Below are positions 14,759-22,696 of a stretch of DNA of 27,073 nt, in pieces. The translations under genes and the position numbers were made by a program. Source of the DNA: Muricomes sp. (GTDB lineage Bacteria; Bacillota; Clostridia; Lachnospirales; Lachnospiraceae); assembly GCA_020024675.1 (NCBI GenBank), contig JAHHTM010000004.1, positions 1 to 27,073 of the forward strand, in the 5' to 3' direction. Below the pieces are notes generated by a model, which made no database searches, was not told where the DNA came from, and saw only the letters and a program-made list of their open reading frames with translations. Every line of letters begins with the position of its first letter. The stretch's first letter is position 1.

Positions 14759-16221
14759 GATTTACTATCTCCTTTAGAATAAGCGTTATTTAACAATTCT
14801 GTTTTTGTATCATATAATTTCTGAGAAAGATCTACGTAAACTTTGTGAGGATTAAAAAGACGTTTTGTCTCATCCCAGAGAGTATCCTTTTCCTTTTGAC
14901 AATAGCGGGCAATTTCCATGACATCTGGAGAATCATATACGCAGGAACCATTGATAAAGACTGGTTTTAAAATCTCGCGCATTGTATAAGTGCCGCCTTT
15001 AAGTTCTGTCTTTTTCCATGTGGCATTTGGATCAAAAAGTACAAGATCCTCTGAAGTATCATATGTTTCATCAACAAAGCATATGAGGTCTGCACGCATC
15101 TTTCCGGATTCTTTGTCGTATATACGGAAAATGGTCTTATTACCTGGGTTTGTGATTTTTTCAGTGTTTTCAGAAATCTTGATCTTAGGAATAAATTCAC
15201 CATTTGCATTCTGAATCGCAGCAAGTTTGTAGACTCCGCCAAAAGAAGGGCAGTCTTTTGAGGTGATCAGATTTGTACCAACACCCCAGGAAGTAATCTT
15301 TGCACCTTGTACTTTCAAATCATGGATGAGAAATTCATCAAGATCATTAGAAGCTGCGATAATAGCATCAGGAAAACCTGCTTCATCAAGCATTTTTCTT
15401 GCTTTTTTAGAGAGATAAGCAAGGTCTCCGCTATCTAGACGAATACCATAAGATTTTGGATGGATTCCCTGTTCTTTTAATTCACGAAATACACGGATTG
15501 CATTTGGTACACCTGATTTTAAAGTATCATAAGTATCTACGAGAAGAGTACACGCATCTGGGTAGAGACGGGCATATTCTTTAAACGCAGTATATTCGTC
15601 TTTAAAACTCATGATCCAGCTGTGCGCATGAGTTCCCATAACCGGCACATTAAAAAGTTTTCCAGCAAGGACATTGGAAGTACCTACACATCCTCCGATC
15701 ATGGCTGCTCTTGCACCATATAGTCCGGCGTCCGGGCCTTGTGCACGGCGAAGGCCAAATTCCATGATCCCGTCTCCTTGTGCCGCATATACGACTCTGG
15801 CTGTCTTTGTGGCAATCAGGCTCTGGTGATTAATGATATTTAAAATTGCTGTCTCAACAAGCTGTGCTTCCATAATAGGAGCAACGACTTTTAAAACAGG
15901 TTCCTTTGGAAAAACGACTGTTCCTTCAGGAATCGCATAAATATTTCCGCTGAAGTGGAATCCACTCAAATATTGAAGGAAGTCTTCGGTGAAAATACCA
16001 AGACTTCTTAAATAATCTACATCTTCGTATGAAAAATTAAGGCTCTTGATGTATTCGATGACCTGTTCAAGTCCGGCCATGATAGAATAACCATTCTGAT
16101 TTGGATTTGAACGGAAGAAAACATCAAATACAACAGTATCATTTTCTTGAGTTTCAAAGTAACCCTGCATCATTGTAAGTTCATACAGGTCTGTCAGCAG
16201 TGTAAGATTCTGCACACTCAT
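14755..16221 (-). CDS. pncB: Nicotinate phosphoribosyltransferase
   Basis: A 488-residue enzyme of the Preiss-Handler NAD salvage route, converting nicotinate, PRPP and ATP to nicotinate mononucleotide. It starts MSVQNLTLLTDLYELTMMQGYF, typical of the Firmicute form. It carries FGLRRAQGPDAGLYGARAA, the GTHAHSW motif (His198 and His200, the region of the phosphorylated histidine), and IRLDSGDLAYLSKKAR of the phosphate-binding barrel. The start at 16221 is chosen over an in-frame ATG ten codons earlier because a GAGGAG ribosome binding site lies just before it. It is first in a unit with ddl and murF and overlaps ddl by 4 bases. An NAD salvage enzyme leading a cell-wall operon is not an obvious functional set. 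Confidence 0.95.
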   Translation of the reverse strand: MSVQNLTLLTDLYELTMMQGYFETQENDTVVFDVFFRSNPNQNGYSIMAGLEQVIEYIKSLNFSYEDVDYLRSLGIFTEDFLQYLSGFHFSGNIYAIPEGTVVFPKEPVLKVVAPIMEAQLVETAILNIINHQSLIATKTARVVYAAQGDGIMEFGLRRAQGPDAGLYGARAAMIGGCVGTSNVLAGKLFNVPVMGTHAHSWIMSFKDEYTAFKEYARLYPDACTLLVDTYDTLKSGVPNAIRVFRELKEQGIHPKSYGIRLDSGDLAYLSKKARKMLDEAGFPDAIIAASNDLDEFLIHDLKVQGAKITSWGVGTNLITSKDCPSFGGVYKLAAIQNANGEFIPKIKISENTEKITNPGNKTIFRIYDKESGKMRADLICFVDETYDTSEDLVLFDPNATWKKTELKGGTYTMREILKPVFINGSCVYDSPDVMEIARYCQKEKDTLWDETKRLFNPHKVYVDLSQKLYDTKTELLNNAYSKGDSKS

Positions 16222-16260
16222 ATTATTTTCTCCTCTTATTCTTATAAGCATTTATACGCA

Positions 16261-16269
16261 AACAGTATA
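16261..16269 (-). promoter_or_regulatory. Extended -10 promoter of pncB-ddl-murF
   Basis: On the minus strand TGTGCTATACT, with TATACT the complement of 16264-16269, is an extended -10 about 43 bp upstream of the pncB start. The -35 region is poor (TGGAAT at 17 bp), as is common with extended -10 promoters. Confidence 0.6.
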
Positions 16270-16282
16270 GCACAAAACAGAA

Positions 16283-16311
16283 GAATATTCCATAAGTAGC
16301 TTTCATAGACT
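16283..16311 (+). promoter_or_regulatory. Candidate sigma-E sporulation promoter
   Basis: GAATATT (16283-16289) fits the Bacillus sigma-E -35 KMATATT exactly. After 14 bp, CATAGACT (16304-16311) matches the -10 CATACAHT at 7 of 8 positions. The spacing is the usual one for this sigma factor, and the expected start lies about 25 bp before the lipoprotein gene that leads into sipL. sipL orthologues are known to be made in the mother cell, which supports the reading. Confidence 0.6.
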
Positions 16312-16342
16312 TATAGAGAAAAATATACCACAGGATTTTGAA

Positions 16343-16765
16343 ATGAGAGTAGAAAGGCACAGTTCGTATCAGGTCATACTCATGAGCATTTCATTTGTAC
16401 TGATATTGAGTGGGTGTATCAGTAAGATACAGGACGAAGGAAAAAAGCAAAATTTGGAATTTACAGTCATTAACAAAGAAAAAGTTCCAGAAGAATTAAA
16501 GGAAGTGATCAGCGAGAATAAAGACAGTCCTTTTCATATTACTTATACAGACAGAGGGAAAACCTACATTGCAGAAGGGTATGGGAAAAAGTCAAAAACA
16601 GGATATAGTGTGGAAATAAAAAAATTGTATGAAACACAAGAAACAATCCATTTCAAAACAGATTTAAAAGGCCCGGAAAAAGGAGAAAAAACAAAGAAAA
16701 TTGAAACGTACCCATATATCGTGATTCAGATAGAGGATATAGGGAAAAGAGTGATATTTAATTAA
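16343..16765 (+). CDS. Lipoprotein with PrcB-like C-terminal domain, probable sporulation gene
   Basis: A 140-residue protein with a lipoprotein signal peptide: basic start, hydrophobic stretch 11-22 and lipobox L-S-G-C with Cys25 as the lipidation site. The mature part opens with a charged linker and continues as a small alpha/beta domain with SPFHITYTDRGKTYIAEGYGKKSKTGYSVEIKKLYET and a final TYPYIVIQIEDIGKRVIF strand, the pattern of the PrcB C-terminal family (named for a subunit of a spirochaete protease complex). The ribosome binding site is weak (AGGA). It is 16 bases upstream of the sipL-like gene and behind a candidate sigma-E promoter, so it is probably made in the mother cell and anchored on the outer face of a membrane during engulfment or coat assembly. 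The biochemical role is unknown. Confidence 0.78.
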   Translation: MRVERHSSYQVILMSISFVLILSGCISKIQDEGKKQNLEFTVINKEKVPEELKEVISENKDSPFHITYTDRGKTYIAEGYGKKSKTGYSVEIKKLYETQETIHFKTDLKGPEKGEKTKKIETYPYIVIQIEDIGKRVIFN

Positions 16766-16781
16766 GGGAGGTTTTTAAAGA

Positions 16782-18341
16782 ATGGCGTTATTAAAAAAAC
16801 AGATACATTATACAAGAGAGGGAAAAAGGACATTTGATCAGTTTTATATTGATGAAGATATTAATGTGCCAGATACAAAAGATGATGTAAAAGAGATTAT
16901 CCAGGGCAGTGCAAAAGTTAAAGTAGAAGAAGTAAGACCGGTCGAAAATTATATATGTGTGTCTGGAAAGCTTTACTATCAGATTTTGTATGTGACAGCT
17001 TCAGAAGATCCGCAGCCGGCGGTGCTGGAAGGAAATATTTCTTTTGACGAAATGGTCTATGTGGAGAAGGAAGAAAGAGAAACTTGTTTTGTACAAAATT
17101 TTCGGACGGAATTTACTCCAGGTCTTGTACATTCCAGAAAATTAAGTGTGCGTGCCACTATTGAGCTGGAACTAGGAAAGGAAAAAATGGAGGATGAAGA
17201 AACAACAACAGGAATCGAAGATACAGAGAATGTTTACAAAAAAATGAAAAAAGTCAATCTTCTGGAATTACATACTTCTAAAAAAGACACTTATAGAATT
17301 AAGGAAGAACTTGTCTTGCCAGGTACAAAAGAGTGTATCGGTCATTTGCTTCTCACAGACATAAGTAACAGAAAACTAGAAATAAGGCTGGCGGAAAATG
17401 AAGTGCGCATAAAAGGTGAAGTGCTTGTGTTTTGTATGTACCAGTCCGAAGAGGAAAAAACAGACTGGATTGAACAGACAGTTCCTTATGAGGGGAAAAT
17501 AGAGTGTAGTGATATTGATGAAAGTATGTATTTTTATGTCCAAAGTAGTCTGACCGATCCGGTTTTCGATGTCCGGATGGACGAAGATGGGGAAATGCGG
17601 GTGCTTGGCATTGAGTCTACATTGAATCTTAGAATGAACATTTATAAAGAAGAAGAAATTGAACTTCTTGAAGACATGTACTCATTGAAAGAAAAGACAA
17701 CACTTAAAACAAGAGAGGCAGTTTATGAAGAATTGTTGATACAGAATAACTCCAAGTGCAAAGTTACAGAGCGTTTAAGACTACCTGAACTAAAATCAGA
17801 TGTGCTGCAGATTTGTCACAGCGAGGGAAGTGTACAGATAGGCCATATGGAAAAAACAGAAAATGGGATTTTGATCGATGGAATTCTTCATTTGAAATTT
17901 TTATATGTAAAATCGGATGATGTAATGCCGTTTGGAAGCTGGCATGGAATGGTTCCATTTTCCTATGTCCTGGAATGCCCGTCCATGCCGGATAATGTCT
18001 TATCCAATATTTCTTATCATGTAGAACAGTTGTCGGTAAATCCTGCCGGAAGTGAGGCGGTAGAGATTAAGGCAGTAATCGCATTTGATACATTTTTGCG
18101 AAAGCCTGTGCCTATGAAGGTGATCACGGATGTGGAATTTACTCCTATATCATTGGAAGAATTAGAGAAGCGTCCGGGAATTACCGGATACATTGTAAAG
18201 GAAGGAGATGAATTGTGGAAACTGGCAAAAACGTACATGACAACTGTAGATAGAATAAAAGAGGTAAATACTCTTGAATCGGAGGTGTTAAAGCCAGGGG
18301 ATAAACTTTTGATTTTTAAAGAAAGCATGATGTTATTATAA
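16782..18341 (+). CDS. sipL: SipL-like spore morphogenetic protein (DUF3794 repeats plus LysM)
   Basis: A 519-residue protein with three DUF3794/SPOCS-type segments (about residues 30-150, 165-300 and 315-450), recognisable in VPDTKDDVKEIIQGSAKVKVEEVRPVENYICVSGKLYYQILYV and, in the third copy, LPELKSDVLQICHSEGSVQIGHMEKTENGILIDGILHLKFLYV. A C-terminal LysM domain follows (about 465-512, ITGYIVKEGDELWKLAKTYMTTVDRIKEVN). This architecture is that of Clostridioides difficile SipL, which binds the coat ATPase SpoIVA through its LysM domain and is needed for coat attachment around the forespore. The ribosome binding site GGGAGG is strong. It probably shares a sigma-E transcript with the upstream lipoprotein and ends at a clear terminator. 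Confidence 0.88.
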   Translation: MALLKKQIHYTREGKRTFDQFYIDEDINVPDTKDDVKEIIQGSAKVKVEEVRPVENYICVSGKLYYQILYVTASEDPQPAVLEGNISFDEMVYVEKEERETCFVQNFRTEFTPGLVHSRKLSVRATIELELGKEKMEDEETTTGIEDTENVYKKMKKVNLLELHTSKKDTYRIKEELVLPGTKECIGHLLLTDISNRKLEIRLAENEVRIKGEVLVFCMYQSEEEKTDWIEQTVPYEGKIECSDIDESMYFYVQSSLTDPVFDVRMDEDGEMRVLGIESTLNLRMNIYKEEEIELLEDMYSLKEKTTLKTREAVYEELLIQNNSKCKVTERLRLPELKSDVLQICHSEGSVQIGHMEKTENGILIDGILHLKFLYVKSDDVMPFGSWHGMVPFSYVLECPSMPDNVLSNISYHVEQLSVNPAGSEAVEIKAVIAFDTFLRKPVPMKVITDVEFTPISLEELEKRPGITGYIVKEGDELWKLAKTYMTTVDRIKEVNTLESEVLKPGDKLLIFKESMMLL

Positions 18342-18348
18342 TGATCAA

Positions 18349-18384
18349 GGGGAGAGAATATGACAGTATTCTCTTCTCTTTTTG
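18349..18384 (+). terminator. Terminator downstream of sipL
   Basis: AGAGAATA (18353-18360) pairs with TATTCTCT (18367-18374) around a TGACAG loop, followed by TCTCTTTTTGTG. It closes the lipoprotein-sipL unit before the ispE promoter. Confidence 0.85.
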
Positions 18385-18394
18385 TGTAAATAGA

Positions 18395-18423
18395 TTGCAT
18401 TTTAAGGCTAGAATAGTTATAAT
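18395..18423 (+). promoter_or_regulatory. Sigma-A promoter of ispE-gntR
   Basis: TTGCAT (18395-18400), 17 bp, and a perfect TATAAT (18418-18423), about 40 bp upstream of the ispE start. Confidence 0.75.
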
Positions 18424-18462
18424 TAAAGTACAATGTATACAGAATACAAAGGAGAACACAGA

Positions 18463-19368
18463 ATGAAACAGACAAAACGACGTGAGAGCATTGAGTTGAA
18501 AGCACTTGCTAAAATCAATCTGGGTTTGGATGTACTTGGAAAAAGAGAAAATGGTTATCATGATGTCAGAATGGTCATGCAGTCTATTTATCTTTATGAT
18601 GATGTAAAGATAGAACGTAAACAAGATCCTGAAATTGTAGTAAAGACAAATTTGTATTTCCTTCCGACAGATGAGAATAATATTGCGTTTAAAGCGGCAA
18701 AAATGTTGATAAATGAATTTCATATTCACGAAGGTGTGCATATCTTTTTGAATAAACATATTCCAGTTTCAGCAGGAATGGCAGGCGGAAGTTCCAATGC
18801 GGCAGCAGTATTATATGGAATGAATATTCTGTTTGATCTTGGATTATCGAAAGAGGAGCTGATGGAAAGGGGCGTGAAATTAGGAGCAGACGTTCCATAT
18901 TGTATTATGCGTGGGACTGTACTTGCAGAAGGCATCGGGGAGGAGCTTACAGATCTTCCTGCCATGCCAAAATGTACAGTGCTGATCGCAAAACCTCCAG
19001 TCAGCGTATCAACGAAGGCAGTTTACGAAGCTTTGGATTCTAAAGAGATTGTGGAGCATCCGGATATTGACGGATTGATAGAAGGACTTAAAAATGCGGA
19101 TCTTCATAAGATAGCAAAGTCTATGGGAAATGTGCTTGAGGATGTTACGATTCCGATGCATCCGGTTATTGAAAAGATTAAAGACGTGATCAAAAAGGAA
19201 GGAGCATTAAATGCCATGATGAGTGGAAGTGGTCCTACAGTTTTTGGATTATTTGAGTCAAGAGCACATGCAAAGGCAGCGCAGGAAAAGATAAAGAAAA
19301 GTGGACTTGCAAAACAAGTGTATGTAACAAGCATTCATGGAGTAAGGAGGGAAAAGCATGGAGCCTAA
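18463..19368 (+). CDS. ispE: 4-diphosphocytidyl-2-C-methyl-D-erythritol kinase
   Basis: A 301-residue GHMP kinase of the MEP isoprenoid pathway that phosphorylates CDP-methylerythritol. It has ALAKINLGLDVLGKRENGYHDVRMVMQSI near the N-terminus, the GHMP ATP-binding motif PVSAGMAGGSSNAAAVL (residues 101-117), GADVPYCIMRGT, and the C-terminal NAMMSGSGPTVFGLF. Start 18463 is preferred over an ATG ten codons upstream because AAAGGAG lies directly before it and the upstream ATG sits next to the promoter. Its 3' end overlaps the GntR-type regulator gene by 11 bases, so both are translated from one message. Confidence 0.96.
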   Translation: MKQTKRRESIELKALAKINLGLDVLGKRENGYHDVRMVMQSIYLYDDVKIERKQDPEIVVKTNLYFLPTDENNIAFKAAKMLINEFHIHEGVHIFLNKHIPVSAGMAGGSSNAAAVLYGMNILFDLGLSKEELMERGVKLGADVPYCIMRGTVLAEGIGEELTDLPAMPKCTVLIAKPPVSVSTKAVYEALDSKEIVEHPDIDGLIEGLKNADLHKIAKSMGNVLEDVTIPMHPVIEKIKDVIKKEGALNAMMSGSGPTVFGLFESRAHAKAAQEKIKKSGLAKQVYVTSIHGVRREKHGA

Positions 19369-20035
19369 ATTTGAATTTTCGATGAATGAATATCTCCCTT
19401 TAAGAGATGTGGTGTTTAATACATTAAGACAGGCAATTCTTCGGGGAGAATTAAAACCTGGCGAAAGACTTATGGAGATTAAACTGGCAAATAAGCTTGG
19501 GGTGAGTAGAACACCAATCCGCGAAGCAATTCGTATGCTAGAATTGGAAGGACTTGTGCTCATGATTCCGAGGAAAGGAGCAGAAGTTGCGGATATCAGT
19601 GAAAAGAGTTTAAGAGATGTTCTGGAAGTGCGTGGGGCATTGGAAGAACTTGCAGTATGCCTTGCATGTAAAAGAATAGACAAAGAAGGGATTGCAAAAT
19701 TAAGACAAGCAGCCAAAGATTTTAAAGGTGTTCTAGGAAGCGAGGATGTTACCAGAATAGCAGAGGCAGATGTAGCATTTCATGATGTTATTTATACAGC
19801 AACAAGGAATGATAAGCTGATTCAGCTTTTGAATAATTTGAGAGAGCAGATGTATAGATATCGTGTAGAATATTTAAAACAGAAGGGCTTCCATGGAAAA
19901 TTAGTAGAAGAGCATGATGAAATGATCTCTGCAATTGAAAATAGAGATGTAGAGCTTGCTGCAGACATCACAAAAAGACATATTACAAATCAAGAAGAGG
20001 CAGTGGTTGACTTTATCCGTAGCAAAGATGAATAG
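19358..20035 (+). CDS. GntR-family regulator, FCD (FadR) subfamily
   Basis: A 225-residue protein with an N-terminal winged helix (about residues 10-75: LPLRDVVFNTLRQAILRGELKPGERLMEIKLANKLGVSRTPIREAIRMLELEGLV) and a C-terminal all-helical FCD ligand-binding domain (about 85-210), including DVAFHDVIYTATRNDKLIQLLNNLREQMYRYR with the usual metal/ligand-binding Asp and His positions. The ATG lies inside the end of ispE with a GGAGGG site, so it depends on the ispE promoter. FCD members sense small carboxylic acids and related metabolites; nothing here identifies the ligand or targets. The candidate sigma-F promoter of spoIIR overlaps its stop codon. Confidence 0.9.
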   Translation: MEPKFEFSMNEYLPLRDVVFNTLRQAILRGELKPGERLMEIKLANKLGVSRTPIREAIRMLELEGLVLMIPRKGAEVADISEKSLRDVLEVRGALEELAVCLACKRIDKEGIAKLRQAAKDFKGVLGSEDVTRIAEADVAFHDVIYTATRNDKLIQLLNNLREQMYRYRVEYLKQKGFHGKLVEEHDEMISAIENRDVELAADITKRHITNQEEAVVDFIRSKDE

Positions 20036-20058
20036 AATGTATTAAACTGGAAATACTT
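20030..20058 (+). promoter_or_regulatory. Candidate sigma-F promoter of spoIIR
   Basis: GGAAATACTT (20049-20058) fits the sigma-F -10 GGNRANANTW at every defined base. GAATA (20030-20034), 14 bp upstream, matches the -35 GTATA at 4 of 5; the spacing is one or two bases short. Transcription would begin near 20064-20067. spoIIR is a classical sigma-F gene in Bacillus. Confidence 0.45.
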
Positions 20059-20090
20059 CCCATATCATACAGTTGATTTGGGAGGTATTT
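20051..20090 (+). promoter_or_regulatory. Hairpin covering the spoIIR ribosome binding site
   Basis: AAATACTTCCCA (20051-20062) can pair with TGGGAGGTATTT (20079-20090) over 12 bp with one G-U pair and a 16-base loop. The GGGAGG ribosome binding site (20080-20085) of spoIIR lies inside the 3' arm. No T run follows, so it is not a typical terminator. The 5' arm overlaps the candidate sigma-F -10 and would be absent from a sigma-F transcript. Confidence 0.65.
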
Positions 20091-20094
20091 ACAT

Positions 20095-20685
20095 ATGTAT
20101 AGAAAAGAAACAGATAAATATAATGTCAGAATTGTGGGACTATTGACAATATTGTCTGCACTGATACTTGTAGGAAGTCTTTTTATTGGAACTGAACGAT
20201 TGCGATACTCGAAGATGCAGGAGACACTTGCGGAACAGGTTTTACGATTCCATGTTATTGCAAACAGTGACAGTGAGAAAGATCAACAGTTAAAACTGCA
20301 GGTTAAAGAAGCTGTTGTAGATTATTTTTTAAAAAATATGCCTGAAAATATGGAGATACAAGAAGCAAAAGACTGGGTAAGAGAGCATGTTGATACAGTA
20401 GAAGAAATTGCAAAAGAGGTTCTGAGAGAAAAAGGAATAAACACATCAGTCCATGGAGCGGTTATTACCTGCTATTTTTCAGATCGTCAGATAAATGGGA
20501 TTGTATTTCCGGCAGGAAATTATGAAACATTAAGGTTGGAGATTGGTAAGGCAAAAGGACATAACTGGTGGTGTGTGCTTTACCCTAAATTTGGATTTAT
20601 GGATGCAGTTAATCCACAAGAGAACGTAACAGTGAATTCGAACTTTAAAATAAAATGGTATATCTGGGAAAAATTAAAAAGATGA
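20095..20685 (+). CDS. spoIIR: Stage II sporulation protein R
   Basis: A 196-residue protein with one N-terminal membrane segment (about 13-33) followed by the SpoIIR signature LRFHVIANSDSEKDQQLKLQVKEAVVDYF (about residues 50-80) and the C-terminal NWWCVLYPKFGFMDA. In Bacillus SpoIIR is made in the forespore under sigma-F, exported to the intermembrane space, and triggers SpoIIGA to cleave pro-sigma-E in the mother cell, so its timing is critical. Its ribosome binding site GGGAGG is strong but lies in a hairpin that would form in read-through mRNA from ispE-gntR. spoIIGA and sigE are not in the window. Confidence 0.95.
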   Translation: MYRKETDKYNVRIVGLLTILSALILVGSLFIGTERLRYSKMQETLAEQVLRFHVIANSDSEKDQQLKLQVKEAVVDYFLKNMPENMEIQEAKDWVREHVDTVEEIAKEVLREKGINTSVHGAVITCYFSDRQINGIVFPAGNYETLRLEIGKAKGHNWWCVLYPKFGFMDAVNPQENVTVNSNFKIKWYIWEKLKR

Positions 20686-20715
20686 TTCTGGATATCATGC
20701 GATACGGAGGAGAAA

Positions 20716-21900
20716 ATGACAGAATTTCTGATAAAACATTTTATAAAAAACTATGAAGATGTAGATAAGGTGTCTGTTCGTACATCATATGGAGTATTAT
20801 CAAGTATGGTAGGCATCTTTTGCAATATATTTTTGTTTGTGGTGAAGGCTGCAATTGGATTTGTCATGCATAGTGTTTCCGTTATGGCAGATGCATTTAA
20901 TAACCTTTCTGATGCCGGATCATCTATTATCAGTTTCGTCGGGGTGAAGGTAGCTGAAAAACCAGCTGACGAAGATCATCCATTTGGTCATGGAAGAGCA
21001 GAATATATAGCGGCTCTTGTTGTTTCATTTCTTGTAATACAGGTAGGATTCACATTCCTGAAAGATTCTATCGGAAAGATCAAATCACCAGAAATATTGA
21101 ATTTTCAGATTGTCTCTGTAATCATACTACTTCTTTCTATTGGGGTGAAGCTGTGGCTTGGTATTTTTAATAGAAAGTTAGGAAAGAAAATAGATTCCAA
21201 AGTAATGATGGCAGTGTTCACAGATTCTATGGGAGATGTGATCACTACATCAGCAACGATTCTTTCTATTATTTTTTATGCGATTACGGATATTAATATT
21301 GATGGAATTATAGGGGTTGGTGTTTCTTTAGTAGTCATGTGGGCAGGCATCGAAATTGCAAGAGATACGTTAGAACCACTGATTGGAACAGGAATCGATC
21401 CGGAATTATATAAAAAGATTAAGGAAATGGTGGAAAGTTACGAAGGTGTTGTGGGGACACATGATCTTATTGTACATAACTATGGACCGAATAGAAGTAT
21501 GGCATCTATCCATGCAGAAGTGCCCAATAATGTTGATATTGAGTATTCTCACGAAATTATAGATAAGATTGAACGCGATGCACAAGAAAAATTAGGTGTT
21601 TTTCTTGTGGCACATATGGATCCTGTAGAAACAGAAAATGCAGAAATTCTAAAAATAAAATCACAGGTACATATGTCATTGCTTTCCATCGACAAAGATT
21701 GTAGTATTCATGATTTTAGAATGGTAGAAGGACAGAAACAGATCAATCTTATATTTGATATGGTAGTTCCAATCGTTTATAGTGAAACACAAAGAAATCA
21801 AATAAAAAATGATCTGATTAGAACATTAAAGGAGATCGATCCACGATATGAATGTGTGATCACTATGGAACATAGTTTTTTATCTGATAAAAAAGAGTGA
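20716..21900 (+). CDS. Cation diffusion facilitator, MntE-like (probable Mn2+ efflux)
   Basis: A 394-residue CDF-family exporter with six predicted membrane segments (about residues 28-210) and a C-terminal cytoplasmic domain of about 180 residues, longer than in YiiP/FieF. It contains the family stretch DHPFGHGRAEYIAAL. The transport-site positions read Asn62-x3-Asp66 in TM2 (MADAFNNLSDAGSS) and Asp170-x3-Asp174 in TM5 (FTDSMGDVITTSATI). To my knowledge this N/D-D/D set is that of the streptococcal manganese exporter MntE, also 394 residues, rather than the His-containing zinc exporters. Manganese is therefore the likely cargo, by analogy. The ribosome binding site GGAGGAG is strong. It follows spoIIR by 30 bases without a clear promoter of its own. 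Confidence 0.88.
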   Translation: MTEFLIKHFIKNYEDVDKVSVRTSYGVLSSMVGIFCNIFLFVVKAAIGFVMHSVSVMADAFNNLSDAGSSIISFVGVKVAEKPADEDHPFGHGRAEYIAALVVSFLVIQVGFTFLKDSIGKIKSPEILNFQIVSVIILLLSIGVKLWLGIFNRKLGKKIDSKVMMAVFTDSMGDVITTSATILSIIFYAITDINIDGIIGVGVSLVVMWAGIEIARDTLEPLIGTGIDPELYKKIKEMVESYEGVVGTHDLIVHNYGPNRSMASIHAEVPNNVDIEYSHEIIDKIERDAQEKLGVFLVAHMDPVETENAEILKIKSQVHMSLLSIDKDCSIHDFRMVEGQKQINLIFDMVVPIVYSETQRNQIKNDLIRTLKEIDPRYECVITMEHSFLSDKKE

Positions 21901-21934
21901 TAGGTTATACTGAATTATAGAAAAGAGGAAAAAA

Positions 21935-22639
21935 ATGTATTCTTTTGATAGTAGGGTTCGTTACAGTGAAACAAGTGAGAATGGAGAGTTGACAATTCCG
22001 GGACTTATTAATTATTTTCAAGATTGTAGTACGTTTCATTCAGAGAAAGTTGGTCAGGGAATAAAGACATTAAAAGAGAAAAATCGAGCATGGATTATTG
22101 TTTATTGGCAAATTGAGATTTTAAGACTTCCTAAACTGGCAGAAGAGATTACGACATATACAATGGCAACAGGTATGAAAGGGTTGTGTGCAAAGAGAAA
22201 TTTTTATATGAAAGACAAAGAAGGCGAGGTGCTTGCACGTGCAGATTCCATATGGGTGCTTATGGATACCGAAAGGATGAGACCTACAAAAATCACACCA
22301 GAAGATATTCGGCCTTATTCGAAAGATGAACCGCTTTCAATGGAGGAGAAAAGCAGGAAAATCGATCTGCCAGAGAATATGAAAGAATGTCCGCCGATCC
22401 AGGTTGGAAAAGAGCACATTGATACCAATGGGCATGTAAATAACTGTCGTTATATACAAATGGTATTTCAACTGTTAAACGAAGATGTAAAACCAGTGGG
22501 ATTAAGAGTAGAATATGTAAAATCCGCAGTAGAAGGAGATATGATCTGTCCGAAAATCGCAGTGGAAGAGAATCGTATAGTGGCAGGACTTTTAGATACA
22601 AAGGGCAGACCGTATGCCATTGTAGAAATAGTTTGCTAA
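21935..22639 (+). CDS. Acyl-ACP thioesterase
   Basis: A 234-residue double hot-dog-fold enzyme that releases fatty acids from acyl carrier protein. The N-terminal half begins YSFDSRVRYSETSENGELTIPGLINYFQDCSTFHSEKVG and contains RAWIIVYWQIEIL. The C-terminal half carries the catalytic-site motif HIDTNGHVNNCRYIQMV with Asn165 and His167, as in the plant FatA/FatB and bacterial anaerobe enzymes. The length is normal for bacterial members. RBS AAGAGGA. It follows the CDF gene by 34 bases. In gut clostridia such enzymes are thought to set free fatty acid release or chain length; the preferred chain length cannot be read. Confidence 0.9.
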   Translation: MYSFDSRVRYSETSENGELTIPGLINYFQDCSTFHSEKVGQGIKTLKEKNRAWIIVYWQIEILRLPKLAEEITTYTMATGMKGLCAKRNFYMKDKEGEVLARADSIWVLMDTERMRPTKITPEDIRPYSKDEPLSMEEKSRKIDLPENMKECPPIQVGKEHIDTNGHVNNCRYIQMVFQLLNEDVKPVGLRVEYVKSAVEGDMICPKIAVEENRIVAGLLDTKGRPYAIVEIVC

Positions 22640-22661
22640 ATCCTGAAATTCAAGTTATACT
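22633..22661 (+). promoter_or_regulatory. Promoter upstream of the cvfB-like gene
   Basis: TTGCTA (22633-22638), overlapping the thioesterase stop codon, 17 bp, then TATACT (22656-22661). It lies about 36 bp upstream of the next start codon. Confidence 0.55.
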
Positions 22662-22696
22662 TACAAAGTAGGGGAAAACACAGAGGAGATTAATCA

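Noticed and set aside
18017..18759. Antisense frames over the sipL end and ispE
   Set aside because: Overlapping shadows without ribosome binding sites or recognisable domains; a terminator and the ispE promoter explain the gap.
20079..20094. The spoIIR leader hairpin as a terminator of ispE-gntR
   Set aside because: The 3' arm is followed by ACATATG rather than a T run, and the arm contains the ribosome binding site.
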